Of a stretch of 60,033 nucleotides of DNA, positions 25,861-34,273 are shown piece by piece. Under the pieces are notes generated by a model. The model searched no databases. It was not told where the DNA came from and saw only the letters and a list, made by a program, of their open reading frames with translations. Origin of the DNA: Sphingomonas liriopis (GTDB lineage: Bacteria; Pseudomonadota; Alphaproteobacteria; Sphingomonadales; Sphingomonadaceae); assembly GCF_024211255.1 (NCBI RefSeq), contig NZ_JAMLDY010000021.1, positions 1-60,033 on the forward strand. The letters are read 5' to 3'. The position numbers were made by a program, and so were the translations under genes. Position 1 is the first letter of the stretch. Each line of letters starts with the position of its first letter.

Positions 25861-25882
25861 GTTACTCAAAAGCACGAAGATG
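25861..25882 (+). repeat. Single iteron-like copy downstream of the module B initiator
   Basis: GTTACTCAAAAGCACGAAG preserves the ACTC-AAAGCACGA pattern of the pair at 24749-24847. It occupies the same relative place as the downstream iterons of module A and now runs into the start of the next decayed gene. Confidence 0.5.
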
Positions 25883-26388
25883 AGCCTCACCGCCGGCGCG
25901 GTGCGCATGTTTGAGGAAATTTGCACGCTCGCCCGGCTCAATCGCGGCCGCGTCTTCCCGAGCTACGACTGGCTTGCCGAGGCGACGGGCTTGGCGTGCG
26001 CGACGATCGCGTGTGCGCTCGTGCTGCTGGAAAACGCCGGCTTCCTGCTCCGCCAGCGCCGCTTCGCGCGCGATGGCGCACAGGATGGGGGGCAGGGGAG
26101 GCCACGCTATCGCCAGACCTCCAACGCTTATCGCGTATTGCTGCCCGCGTCTGCGCGCGCCTATCTGCCGCGCTGGTTGCGGCCTGCGCCGCTGCCCGAC
26201 AACCATATCCACGCGAGGTCGACCGGCGTACGGACGATGCGGCGATGCTCGCGACGCTTAGCTGCCGCGAACTGGCGGAGGTTCAGGTGGGTAGCGCGCT
26301 TGGTCGTGTGCTCGCCCGGCTGGGGGCACGGATCGATGTGACGCGCGGGTCTCAAAACAATCCGCAACCGCTTAGAGATTCTATATGA
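25880..26388 (+). pseudogene. Decayed HTH replication-associated gene, module B
   Basis: LTAGAVRMFEEICTLARLNR, VFPSYDWLAEATGLACATIA, RQTSNAYRVLL and YLPRWLRPAPLPDN match the intact gene at 17995. The first ~95 residues are missing. A frameshift near 26205 moves the end into another frame (EVDRRTDDAAMLATLSCREL, NPQPLRDSI, TGA at 26386). The gene ends just before the IS66 target site. Confidence 0.8.
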
Positions 26389-26497
26389 TCCTTGATTCGT
26401 ACCCCTTCGGTGAAGGCCGCATTGCCTGGAGCTGATGGGATCTGGAGGTAGCACTGGTGCAAGCGCCGGTGTTTGCACTGGTGTTAGCGACGGTGCG

Positions 26498-26833
26498 ATG
26501 GCCCAAGTGACGGTAATTACGGGCGCGGAGAGGCGCCGGATGTGGACGGCGGAGCAGAAACGCGTGCTGGTCTTGGCGTCGTGCGAGCCGGGGGCGAGCG
26601 TTGCCGAGATCGCGCGACGGGCGGATTTGCGGGCGGGCCAGATCTATCGGTGGTGGCAGGAGATGAGCCGCCCGGTGTCCGGCTTCGCCGCTGTGACATT
26701 GACGCCGGAACCACCGGACAGACCCGGGACATGTGACGCGGTAGTGGTGGAGTTCGGCGGTGCGGTGGTCCGCATCGCGGCGGGGGCGTCGCCGGTGCTG
26801 GTGACGGCGGTTATCGGCGCGCTGGCGCGATGA
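26498..26833 (+). CDS. tnpA: IS66 accessory protein TnpA
   Basis: This 111-residue protein has the TnpA helix-turn-helix: RRRMWTAEQKRVLVLASCEP then GASVAEIARRADLRAGQIYR. The start MAQVTVITGAERRR (26498) is family-like. The in-frame extension to 26435 is low-complexity and unlikely to be used. The stop overlaps tnpB by ATGA. Confidence 0.85.
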   Translation: MAQVTVITGAERRRMWTAEQKRVLVLASCEPGASVAEIARRADLRAGQIYRWWQEMSRPVSGFAAVTLTPEPPDRPGTCDAVVVEFGGAVVRIAAGASPVLVTAVIGALAR

Positions 26834-27177
26834 TCGCCATTCCGGGCGGTGCGCGGATCTGGATGGCGACCGGGCACACCGACATGCGTCGCGGGATGCA
26901 TGGTCTGGCGCTGCAGGTTCAGCAGGGACTGCACCGCGACCCGCATGCCGGCGACCTCTACCTCTTCCGGGGCCGGCGCGGCGATCTGGTGAAGATTCTG
27001 TGGCACAATGGCGTTGGCCTGTTGCTGTACGCCAAGCGGCTCGACCGCGGCCGGTTCATCTGGCCTGCGGCGAGCGACGGTGTGGTGGCTATCACGCCAT
27101 CGCAGATGGCGTGCCTGCTGGAGGTGATAGACTGGCGCAATCCCCGTATGACGTGGCGCCCCTCCGCGGTAGAATAA
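26830..27177 (+). CDS. tnpB: IS66 accessory protein TnpB
   Basis: This 115-residue protein contains the IS66 Orf2 signature RIWMATGHTDMRRGMHGLAL, LYLFRGRRGDLVKILWHNG and LLLYAKRLDRGRFIWP. It is intact and coupled to tnpA. It is needed with TnpA and TnpC for transposition of the family. Confidence 0.9.
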   Translation: MIAIPGGARIWMATGHTDMRRGMHGLALQVQQGLHRDPHAGDLYLFRGRRGDLVKILWHNGVGLLLYAKRLDRGRFIWPAASDGVVAITPSQMACLLEVIDWRNPRMTWRPSAVE

Positions 27178-27237
27178 TCCGCCGGAAACGGCAGAAAAGC
27201 GTGGGTTATATACCGCTATTCTGCTATCCTGCCGGGC

Positions 27238-28828
27238 ATGGCAGCGGTGCCTTCCGATGATATCGCGACCTTGCGCGCAGCCCTTGCCCGGGCCGAGGCG
27301 GAGGCCGCCTGGACCAAGGCGGTCAACACCGATCTGGCGGCTTGCGTCGCGCTGCTGGAGTTGCAGAACGAGAAGATGCGCCGGGCACTGTTCGGCCAAA
27401 GTGCCGAGCGCGGACGCCTGCTCATCGAGCAGCTCGAACTCGGATTCGAAGAACTGGAGGCGACTGCCGGCGAAGACGAGGCGCTGGCCGCAACGGCGGC
27501 AGCTGGCATCGGCGTCGTGGCATTCACCAGAGCGCGCCCGTCACGCAAGCCGCTGCCTGCTCATCTGCCGCGCGAGCGCGTCGTGGCCGCTCCTGCCCAT
27601 TGTCCCTGCTGCGGGTCCGACCGGCTGTCGAAACTGGGCGAGGACGTGACCGAGACGCTGGAAGGTGGTGCAGACGGTGCGCGAACGCTTCGCATGCCGG
27701 GCTTGCGAGACGGTGGCCCAACCGCCCGCGCCGTTCCACGTCACGCCACGCGGCCTGTTCGGACCGCAGTTCCTCGCGCAGCTGCTGTTCGAGAAGTTCG
27801 GCCAACACCAGCCGCTAAACCGACAGGCCGAGCGCTATGCTCGCGAGGGCGTGGACATCAGCCTGTCGACGCTGGCCGACCAAGTCGGCGCCTGCGCCGC
27901 GGCCCTGGCGCCGCTGCATCGCCTCATCGCAGGCCATGTGCTCGGGGCCGGGCGTCTGCACGGCGACGACACCACGGTGCCGGTGCTCGCCAAAGGCAAG
28001 ACCGATACCGGACGGCTGTGGACCTATGTCCGCGACGACCGCCCGCATGGCGGGCTGGTGCCACCGGCCGCGCTGTTCCATTATTCGCGCGACCGACGCG
28101 CCGAACATCCGGTCCGGCATCTGGAAGGATATGCCGGCATCCTGCAGGCCGACGCCTATGCCGGCTACAATGCGCTGTTCCGCGGCGACCGGCTGCCTGC
28201 GCCGATGATCCGGGCACTGTGCTGGGCGCATGCGCGTCGCAAGTTCTTCGAGTTGGCCGATGTTGGCGGACAGGCGCGGCGTCGGCGCGGGAGCCCGGTC
28301 ATCTCGCCCATTGCTGTCGAGGCGGTACAGCGGATCGACGCGCTGTTCGACATCGATCGCGCCATCCTCAGCAAGCCTGCGGCCGAGCGGCAGGCCGCGC
28401 GTCAGGAACTGAGCCTGCCGCTGGTGACCGACCTCGGCACATGGCTGCGTGGTCAACGCGCCGCCATGGCGCGCCACAACCCGGTCGCGGCCGCGTGCGA
28501 CTATCTGCTCAAGGACTGGCCGGCCTTCACCACCTTCCTGAATGACGGGCACATTTGCTTGACGAACAATTCCGCAGAACGTGCCCTGCGTGGCGTGGCC
28601 CTTGGCAGGAAAGCATGGCTCTTCGCGGGTTCCGACCGGGGCGGTGACCGCGCGGCGTTCATGTACAGTCTCATCGTCACTGCAAAGCTCAATGGCATCG
28701 ACCCGCAGGCTTGGCTTGCCGACGTGCTCGCCCGCATCGCCGACATGCCCCAGGCCCGGCTTGGTGAACTGCTCCCCTGGAACTGGCAGCTGACTGGCGC
28801 CACGCCGGCACTTGCCCAGGCCGCCTGA
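27238..28828 (+). pseudogene. tnpC: IS66 transposase TnpC, frameshifted
   Basis: The N-terminal part from ATG 27238 has the coiled region ELQNEKMRRALFGQSAERGR and the zinc motif HCPCCGSDRLSKLGEDVTET. At about 27660 it leaves frame. The DDE domain continues in another frame from WKVVQTVRERFACRACE to the TGA at 28826-28828, with GRLHGDDTTVPVL, LQADAYAGYNALF and LTNNSAERALRG. The family normally has about six more residues (VIPRxW) at the break. Loss of about 20 bp between two TGGAA repeats would explain it. This copy cannot transpose by itself. Confidence 0.85.
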
Positions 28829-28863
28829 TGGCGAGTCCTACCTTCGCCTGAACCGCACGCTTC

Positions 28864-29145
28864 GTGGCCGAACAACTCGGCGTCGAGGAAGATCTCGTCG
28901 AGGAGATCGCCTGTATGGCGATGAAACCTGAAGACGGACGCATCTCCATCATCGACAGCAATGACGACGCTCCATCCGTCACCGCCTTCACCCGCGACGG
29001 TATCGGCTACCTAGGAAGATCCTCGGCCACCCGGCGTCCTGCTACCACAGGCCCAGCGTGCGGTCATGACCGGATGGGTACCTTGATTCTCAAGAGTTGG
29101 CCTAGGCGGCCAACACATTTGCCTGACGGCAAGCCACACATTTGA
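28864..29145 (+). CDS. Small hypothetical frame at the 3' end of the IS66 element
   Basis: This 93-codon frame with a GTG start reads VAEQLGVEEDLVEEIACMAM and PEDGRISIID, with SVTAFTRDGIGYL next. It is acidic and protein-like for the first ~55 residues and then runs out through the IS tip into flanking DNA. A small passenger gene after tnpC is common in such elements. Its function is unknown and its end may be altered. Confidence 0.4.
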   Translation: MAEQLGVEEDLVEEIACMAMKPEDGRISIIDSNDDAPSVTAFTRDGIGYLGRSSATRRPATTGPACGHDRMGTLILKSWPRRPTHLPDGKPHI

Positions 29146-29209
29146 AGGCACAACCCGACCTTCAGGCATCCAATCAATCACAGGAGTGCTGGCTACGCCG
29201 TCACATGCT
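29096..29209. repeat. Conserved element shared by both replicon modules (copy B)
   Basis: The palindrome GTTGGCCTAGGCGGCCAAC lies at 29096-29114. After 66 bases comes the 29-base block 29181-29209 (CAGGAGTGCTGG start). It is followed after about 115 bases by parA. Copy A is at 18796-18911. The IS66 insertion separates this copy from its HTH gene. Confidence 0.6.
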
Positions 29210-29299
29210 TCCTAAAAGGAGCAAGCGATTGCCGGAGGATGCCCTCACGACGGGTAGGAATTGTGCGCGCGCAGACATGTCGAGCACTTGCTACGTCGC

Positions 29300-29311
29300 C
29301 ATGTCGACATG
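29300..29311. promoter_or_regulatory. CATGTCGACATG palindrome before parA
   Basis: A perfect 12-base palindrome ends 13 bases before the parA ATG. Related half sites (ACATGTCGAG at 29275, CTACGTCG at 29291) precede it. It overlaps the expected ribosome-binding and promoter region. An operator for ParA or its small partner is plausible. Confidence 0.45.
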
Positions 29312-29324
29312 TAGGAATGGGATC

Positions 29325-29987
29325 ATGCCAGTCATCGCGATCATCAGTCAGAAGGGGGGGGCGGGAAAGACGACGCTCGCCATCCACCTCGCAGCCGCCG
29401 CGCAGGATGCCGGTCGGGTCGCGCTCATCGTCGATACCGACCCGCAGGCGACCGCCAGCCAATGGGCGGCATGGCGCAGCGACGCACCGCCCGAGGTGAT
29501 CGACAGCCCGCCTCCGCGCCTCGCCGCCAAGGTCGAGGCGGCTCGCGCGCAGGGTGCCGAGCTGATCGTTATCGACACGCCTCCGCACGCCGACAGCGCC
29601 GCCCGTGCGGCGGTCGAGGTCGCCGACCTGGTGCTGATCCCGTGCCGACCGAGCGCCTTCGACCTCTCGGCGATCCAGACCACCGCGAAGCTCGTCCAGC
29701 TGCTCAAGAAACCCGCCTATGTCGTCTTCACTGCCGGCAGTCCGAACGCCCCCCGCGTTTATCATGAAGCCGGCGAGCTGGTGGAAAGCTTCGGCACGCC
29801 GCCCTGTCCAATCCAGATCCCCGACCGTGCCGCCTATCGTCACGCCAGCGGCGAAGGCCGGACCGTCATGGAATACGAACCCGGCGGCAAGGCGGCCGAC
29901 GACATCCGCCAGATCTACACGTGGACATGTCGACAGGTCGGCCTGCCTGTTCCCCGCAAATCATCGCCCAAGAAAGCCGCCGCATGA
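29325..29987 (+). CDS. parA: ParA-family partition ATPase
   Basis: This 220-residue small ParA (type Ib size) begins MPVIAIISQKGGAGKTTLAI with the deviant Walker A KGGAGKT. Walker A' is IVDTDPQATASQW and Walker B is ELIVIDTPPHAD. There is no N-terminal HTH domain. The start at 29325 was chosen because upstream residues are not ParA-like and run through the conserved element and palindromes. It overlaps the next gene by ATGA. It moves plasmid copies over the nucleoid by ATP-driven dynamics. Confidence 0.93.
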   Translation: MPVIAIISQKGGAGKTTLAIHLAAAAQDAGRVALIVDTDPQATASQWAAWRSDAPPEVIDSPPPRLAAKVEAARAQGAELIVIDTPPHADSAARAAVEVADLVLIPCRPSAFDLSAIQTTAKLVQLLKKPAYVVFTAGSPNAPRVYHEAGELVESFGTPPCPIQIPDRAAYRHASGEGRTVMEYEPGGKAADDIRQIYTWTCRQVGLPVPRKSSPKKAAA

Positions 29988-30250
29988 GCCGCAAACCCAG
30001 CTTCGCCAATTTGCGCAGCGCCTCGCCTGCGGCGGTCGCGGAAACCCCCATCGCTGCACCAATTACCGGCCAACCGACGACCCCCGCCAGCCGCCAGGGC
30101 CGCAAACAGATCGCCGGCTTCTTCAGCCCCGAAATGTCCTTCGCCATGCACACGCTGGCCCGCCGCCAGGGCCGCAGCCTCCAGGCGCTGATGGCCGAAG
30201 CGTTCAACGACGTACTGCGCAAACATGGCGAAAGCCCCATCGGGGATTAA
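29984..30250 (+). CDS. Small ParA partner, ribbon-helix-helix-like
   Basis: This 88-residue protein has a flexible, basic, Pro/Ala-rich N-terminus (residues 1-38). A C-terminal RHH-like region follows (FSPEMSFAMHTLARRQGRSL, then QALMAEAFNDVLRKHG). The design matches ParG/Omega-type centromere-binding partners of small ParA proteins. Its ATG overlaps the parA stop. It likely binds a nearby centromere and represses the pair. Confidence 0.75.
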   Translation: MSRKPSFANLRSASPAAVAETPIAAPITGQPTTPASRQGRKQIAGFFSPEMSFAMHTLARRQGRSLQALMAEAFNDVLRKHGESPIGD

Positions 30251-30312
30251 GACCAGAATGGTTGTGATGATCGCGAGAATTGCCTAACCCGGCTGATCAG
30301 TGAGGGGATGGC

Positions 30313-31182
30313 ATGACGATTAAGCGTATACGCAAAGCAGTATTCCCCGTGGCGGGCCTTGGCACGCGGTTCCTCCCCGCCACCAAAGCGATGCCGAAGG
30401 AGATGCTGACAGTTGTCGACAAACCACTGATCCAATATGCGGTGGACGAGGCGCTGGAGGCGGGGATCGAGCAAATCATCTTCGTGACCGGCCGCGGCAA
30501 GCAAGCGCTCGAAGACCATTTCGACATCGCCTATGAGCTCGAAGACACGATGCGGTCTCGGGGTAAGAGCCTTGAGATTGTTAACGGCACCCGGATGAAG
30601 CCGGGTAGTCCCGTGTATATCCGGCAGCAGCAGCCGCTGGGTCTTGGCCATGCCGTGTGGTGCGCGCGGGAGATCATCGGCGACGAGCCCTTCGCGGTTT
30701 TGCTACCCGACGAGCTGATGGTGGGCACGCCCGGCTTCGTTGCGCAGATGGTCGCAGCCTACGAGAAGGTCGGCGGCAATATCGTGGGCGCGCTTGAGGT
30801 CGCCGACAGCGAAACGGACAAATACGGCATCATCTCGCCCGGCAAGATCGATGGGCGTCTGACCGAAGTCACTGCGTTGGTAGAAAAGCCTAGCAAAGAC
30901 ACTGCACCATCCAACCTGATGATCCCGGGCCGCTACATACTTCAGCCTGAAGTGATGCACGTCCTTGATCGGCAGGAGAAGGGAGCTGGCGGCGAAATCC
31001 AGTTGACCGACGCGCTGGCGCAGCTGATCGGGAAGCAGCCGTTTCACGGATTTACCTTCAACGGTGCCCGTTACGACTGCGGGGACAAAGCAGGCTATAT
31101 CCAAGCGAACCTGGCCCTTGCGCTTGTCCGGCCCGACATCGGCCCAGTGGTGCGCAGTTTCGCGAAAGCGCTACTGCGTTAG
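30313..31182 (+). CDS. galU: UTP-glucose-1-phosphate uridylyltransferase
   Basis: This 289-residue GalU-type enzyme has KAVFPVAGLGTRFLPATKAM with the GxGTRxLPxTK signature. It also has KEMLTVVDKPLIQYAVDEAL, VLLPDELM, EKPSKDTAPSNL and GEIQLTDALAQL. It makes UDP-glucose, the donor for the exopolysaccharide and the substrate of GalE encoded just downstream (26-base gap). It starts 62 bases after the par operon. Confidence 0.95.
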   Translation: MTIKRIRKAVFPVAGLGTRFLPATKAMPKEMLTVVDKPLIQYAVDEALEAGIEQIIFVTGRGKQALEDHFDIAYELEDTMRSRGKSLEIVNGTRMKPGSPVYIRQQQPLGLGHAVWCAREIIGDEPFAVLLPDELMVGTPGFVAQMVAAYEKVGGNIVGALEVADSETDKYGIISPGKIDGRLTEVTALVEKPSKDTAPSNLMIPGRYILQPEVMHVLDRQEKGAGGEIQLTDALAQLIGKQPFHGFTFNGARYDCGDKAGYIQANLALALVRPDIGPVVRSFAKALLR

Positions 31183-31208
31183 AATTTGCGAAGAGATTGG
31201 GTATTTCC

Positions 31209-32209
31209 ATGTCGATCGACGGCAAGGTAATGGTGACCGGCGGGGCGGGCTATATCGGCAGCCATGCGGTGTTGGCGCTGTGCGATGCCGGCTATGACGT
31301 CATCGTCGTCGACAATCTCGTCACCGGCTCGACTGGGCGGTCGATCCCCGCGCCACGCTGGTGCAGGCGAATATCGAGGATGATGCCACCGTCCGCGCTA
31401 CTATCCGCGACCACGCCGTACGCGCGATCATGCACTTCGCCGGATCGGTGGTGGTGCCGGAATCGGTCAGCGACTCGCTCAAATATTATCGCAGCAACAC
31501 CGCCGCCACCCGGGCGCTCCTCGAAAGCGCGGTCGTCGAGGGCGTCCCGCACTTCATCTTCTCCTCGACCGCCGCGACCTACAGCACCCCCGTCAAGGTG
31601 CCGGTGGTCGAAACCGACCCGACCGTCCCGATCAACCCTTATGGCATGTCGAAGCTGATGACCGAGGCGATGATACGCGACGTCGCCGCGGCGCACCCGA
31701 TCAACTATTGCGCGCTCCGATACTTTAACGTCGCCGGTGCCGATCCGCAGGGTCGCTCGGGCCAGTCCACCGTCGGCGCCACGCACCTCATCAAGATCGC
31801 GGTGGAGGCGGCGACCGGCAAGCGCGACGCGGTATCGGTCTTCGGCACCGATTTTGATACGCCCGACGGCACCGGCGTGCGCGACTATATCCACGTGCAC
31901 GACCTCGCCGCCGCGCACGTAGCGGCGCTTGAACTGCTCGTTGCCGAACTGACCAAGAGTCACACGCTCAACGCCGGCTACAATCGCGGCTTCTCAGTCA
32001 ACGAGGTGCTCGACGCGGTCGATCGCGTCACCAACCTGACGATCCAGCGCCGGCACGAGAGACGCCGCGCCGGCGACCCCGCCGCGCTCGTCGCCGACAA
32101 CAGCGCGATCTTGGCCACCCTGCCATGGCGCCCGCAGCGCGACGATCTGGATACGATCGTCAGGGACGCGCTTGCTTGGGAGCGCGTTCTCGCCGAACGC
32201 GCTCGATAA
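31209..32209 (+). pseudogene. galE: UDP-glucose 4-epimerase with a one-base deletion
   Basis: ATG 31209 begins VMVTGGAGYIGSHAVLALCD with the NAD-binding glycine motif. Near 31328, in GTCACCGGC-TCGACTGGGC, one base is missing. The rest is in another frame: ANIEDDATVRATI, MHFAGSVVVPESV, the SST/YGMSK catalytic pair, LRYFNVAGADP and VRDYIHVHDLAAAH, to the stop at 32207-32209. Restoring one T gives a normal ~333-residue GalE. It may be a true mutation or a sequencing error. If real, UDP-galactose must come from another gene. Confidence 0.9.
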
Positions 32210-32660
32210 GCAGCTAAATTGTCGGAATGGCTCTAAGCCTTGGCTGGCTTGCGCTCCCTGAGGTCATCGCAGTATCTTTTCGAGGATACATTTAAGGCCG
32301 CTATGGATCACGGCTATGCTGCGGCCTCTGATAAGTTGCAGGGCGTGCCAATGATCGCGCGCATGTCGTCGCCATGTTGGGCGTGGACCGCCACAGAGGC
32401 TATGTATGTCTGTCGCCTCCTCGCGACGGAGTGCAGTTGCATTGCGGCTGGAATGATTTATTAACTTTCACGGCTCGCAGCGGTGTGCTTGGTCTCATGA
32501 CGCGTCTTGCGGGAGTAGCGATGAGATTGCCGATATATCTCGCCGTCGCGATACGCCGACCAATGTGGCTTCCGGCTTGCTTCATTTCGGAAGCACTGTC
32601 ACACGTTCCTCCCTCGAGGATCGCCGGAAACGCTTGGCCCGGATGATGACATTCATCCGC
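32210..32660. other. Intergenic stretch without a recognisable gene
   Basis: These 450 bases are less GC-rich than the surroundings. They carry only short frames without family features, between galE and the IS481 remnant. They are probably degraded mobile-element flank. Confidence 0.5.
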
Positions 32661-33263
32661 CTAGATGTTTGGTCCCGACGATTGATGGTGCGGGTTTGAT
32701 ATAAAGCGTTCCGGCTCATCCGTCCAAGCCTTGCAGATGGCTTCGTAGGGTGTGAGACCGCGCAGAGTTTTGAGCCGGCGGGCGAAGTTGTAGGCGGCGA
32801 CGAAGTCGGTCAGGTGCTGGGGCAGCTGATCGTGATTTTCGTAGTGGTAGCGTTTGACGGTCGCTTCCTTGATGGTGCGGTTCATTTGCTCGACCTGCCG
32901 TTGGTCGACGGGTGAGGCGGTGCTCGATGTCGAGGTCGGCGCATGCCGACTCAAAGGCGTGGCAGCGGAACGGCAGCTTCTACGCCCGCATCTCCTTGAT
33001 GTCTTCGCGCGTCCAGCCGTCGCCAGTCGGGTCGGTGAAGTGCGTGCCGTTGTTGGTGAGCACGATGTGGATCCGGTGCGGCACGGCAGCGGCCAATGCC
33101 GCAGGAAGTCGCCGGCGACGTGACGGGTCGCCTTCTCGTGCAGCTCGACGAACGCAAACTTGGAGGTTCGGTCGATCGCAACCAGCAGGTAAAGCTTGCC
33201 CTGCTCGGTTCGCACCTCGGCCAGATCAACGTGGAAGTGATCTTCCCCCGGTTCGGCGGACAC
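32661..33263 (-). pseudogene. IS481-family transposase remnant
   Basis: VDLAEVRTEQGKLYLLVAID, TSKFAFVELHEKATRHVAGD, VERMNRTIKE-like VEQMNRTIKEATVKRYHYEN and FARRLKTLRGLTPYEAICKA belong to IS481/IS3-type integrase cores. The N-terminus is missing. The middle (HRIHIVLTNNGTHFTD) lies in other frames, and the PNHPWTNG block before VEQMNRT is lost. Confidence 0.8.
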
Positions 33264-33266
33264 CTT

Positions 33267-34244
33267 GGATTAGCCGATCATGCGTTGCTCGGCTTGTTCG
33301 GGCGTAAGATACCCGATGGCCGAGTGCATGCGGTGCCGGTTGTAGTAGCCCTCGATGTATCCGAACAGCGCCTGCCTCGCCTCGGCCCGCGTCGCCCATC
33401 GGCACTGATGAACGAGTTCGACCTTGAGGGTGTGGAAGAAGCTCTCCATCGGGGCATTGATGCTCCTATGTTGGTCAAGATTCTTTCGCACCTGTCGTGG
33501 TCGGCTGCTTGACAGCTCAGAGATGCTGGTAGATTTCGCGAGCGATGTAGCGTTTGAGGCATCTGCGGATCTCGCGAGGTGATTTGCCTTCAGCGATTCG
33601 GCGCTGGTCGTTGCCGCTGGGCTGCCATCATCAGCGCGACGAGCGGCGGCTCGGTCCGCATATGGTCGCGCATTGCCCAACCGACGATCTTGCGGGTCGC
33701 TAAGTCGAGGACGGCCGCGAGATATAGCCAGCCCTCCCCGGTGGCGATGTAGGTGATGTCCGCGAGCCAGACCCGGTTTGGCGCAGATGCCGTGAAGCGC
33801 TGCGCTAGCAGGTTCGGGGCGATCGGCAGGTAGTGGCGGCTGTCAGTGGTGCACGGCCGGAACCGGCGCCCGGCCAGCGCGCGGATGCGATGCCGGCGCA
33901 AGAGGCGCTCGACGCGGCCACGGCTGCACCAATGGCCTTCCGCGCGCAGCGCGGCATGCATTCTGGGCGATCCGTAGCGGCCCTGGTGCCGCTGCTGGAT
34001 CCTGCGCACGTCATCCAGCTACACCAGGTTGGCCGTCGTCCGTGCGCTTGGCAGGCGGTCGCGCCAGCCGTAATAGCCGCGTGCCATGACACGCCGAGCA
34101 TGCGGCACATGACGTTCACCGGCCAGGTGGACGAATGCTGCTCGATAAAGGCGAACTTCACCGCGGCATCTCCGCAAAGATGCCGACGGCTTTGTGGAGC
34201 GTGCGGCGAAGGGCCAGACGAAGTAATTCCTCCGGAACGCCCTC
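33267..34244 (-). mobile_element. IS3-family element, broken and interrupted
   Basis: The end of orfA (NEGVPEELLRLALRRTLHKA) is followed by orfB (FAFIEQHSSTWPVNVMCRML). A frameshift comes before GYYGWRDRLPS and a TAG after TTANLV. Intact catalytic blocks RVWLADITYIATGEGWLYLA and LDLATRKIVGWAM follow. After MMAAQRQRPAP the gene is cut by an IS110-family scrap, and it resumes at NAPMESFFHTLKVELVHQCR through GYLTPEQAEQRMIG. The start of orfA is absent. Confidence 0.8.
33517..33612 (-). pseudogene. IS110-family transposase C-terminal scrap inside the IS3 element
   Basis: RRIAEGKSPREIRRCLKRYI followed by AREIYQHL and a stop at 33517 is the usual C-terminal end of IS110-family (IS116/IS902-like) transposases. 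Only about 30 residues remain. It sits exactly where IS3 orfB is interrupted. Confidence 0.65.
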
Positions 34245-34273
34245 ATTCCTGACGAGGGTGTTCCATCGCTACT

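Larger units (their letters stand above)
26399..29081 (+). mobile_element. IS66-family insertion sequence, 2683 bp, with 8-bp target duplication
   Basis: The left tip GTACCCCTTCGGTGAAGGCC (26399) and the reverse complement of the right tip GTACCCATCCGGTCATGACC (ending 29081) agree at about 17 of 23 positions. The direct repeat CTTGATTC lies outside on both sides, at 26391-26398 and 29082-29089; 8 bp is the usual IS66 duplication. Inside are tnpA, tnpB, a broken tnpC and a small frame. Joining the flanks restores a sequence like that after the HTH gene in module A. Confidence 0.85.

Noticed and set aside
29142..29324. N-terminal extension of ParA by 61 residues
   Set aside because: It translates the conserved element and palindromes. 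ParA-like sequence starts only at 29325.
32240..32646. Small genes in the 450-base gap after galE
   Set aside because: The frames of 74 and 90 codons have no ribosome binding site and no family character.
34019..34246. A 75-residue minus-strand protein before IS3 orfB
   Set aside because: It is a frame-crossed reading of the orfA end and orfB start, whose IS3 motifs appear in the other frames.
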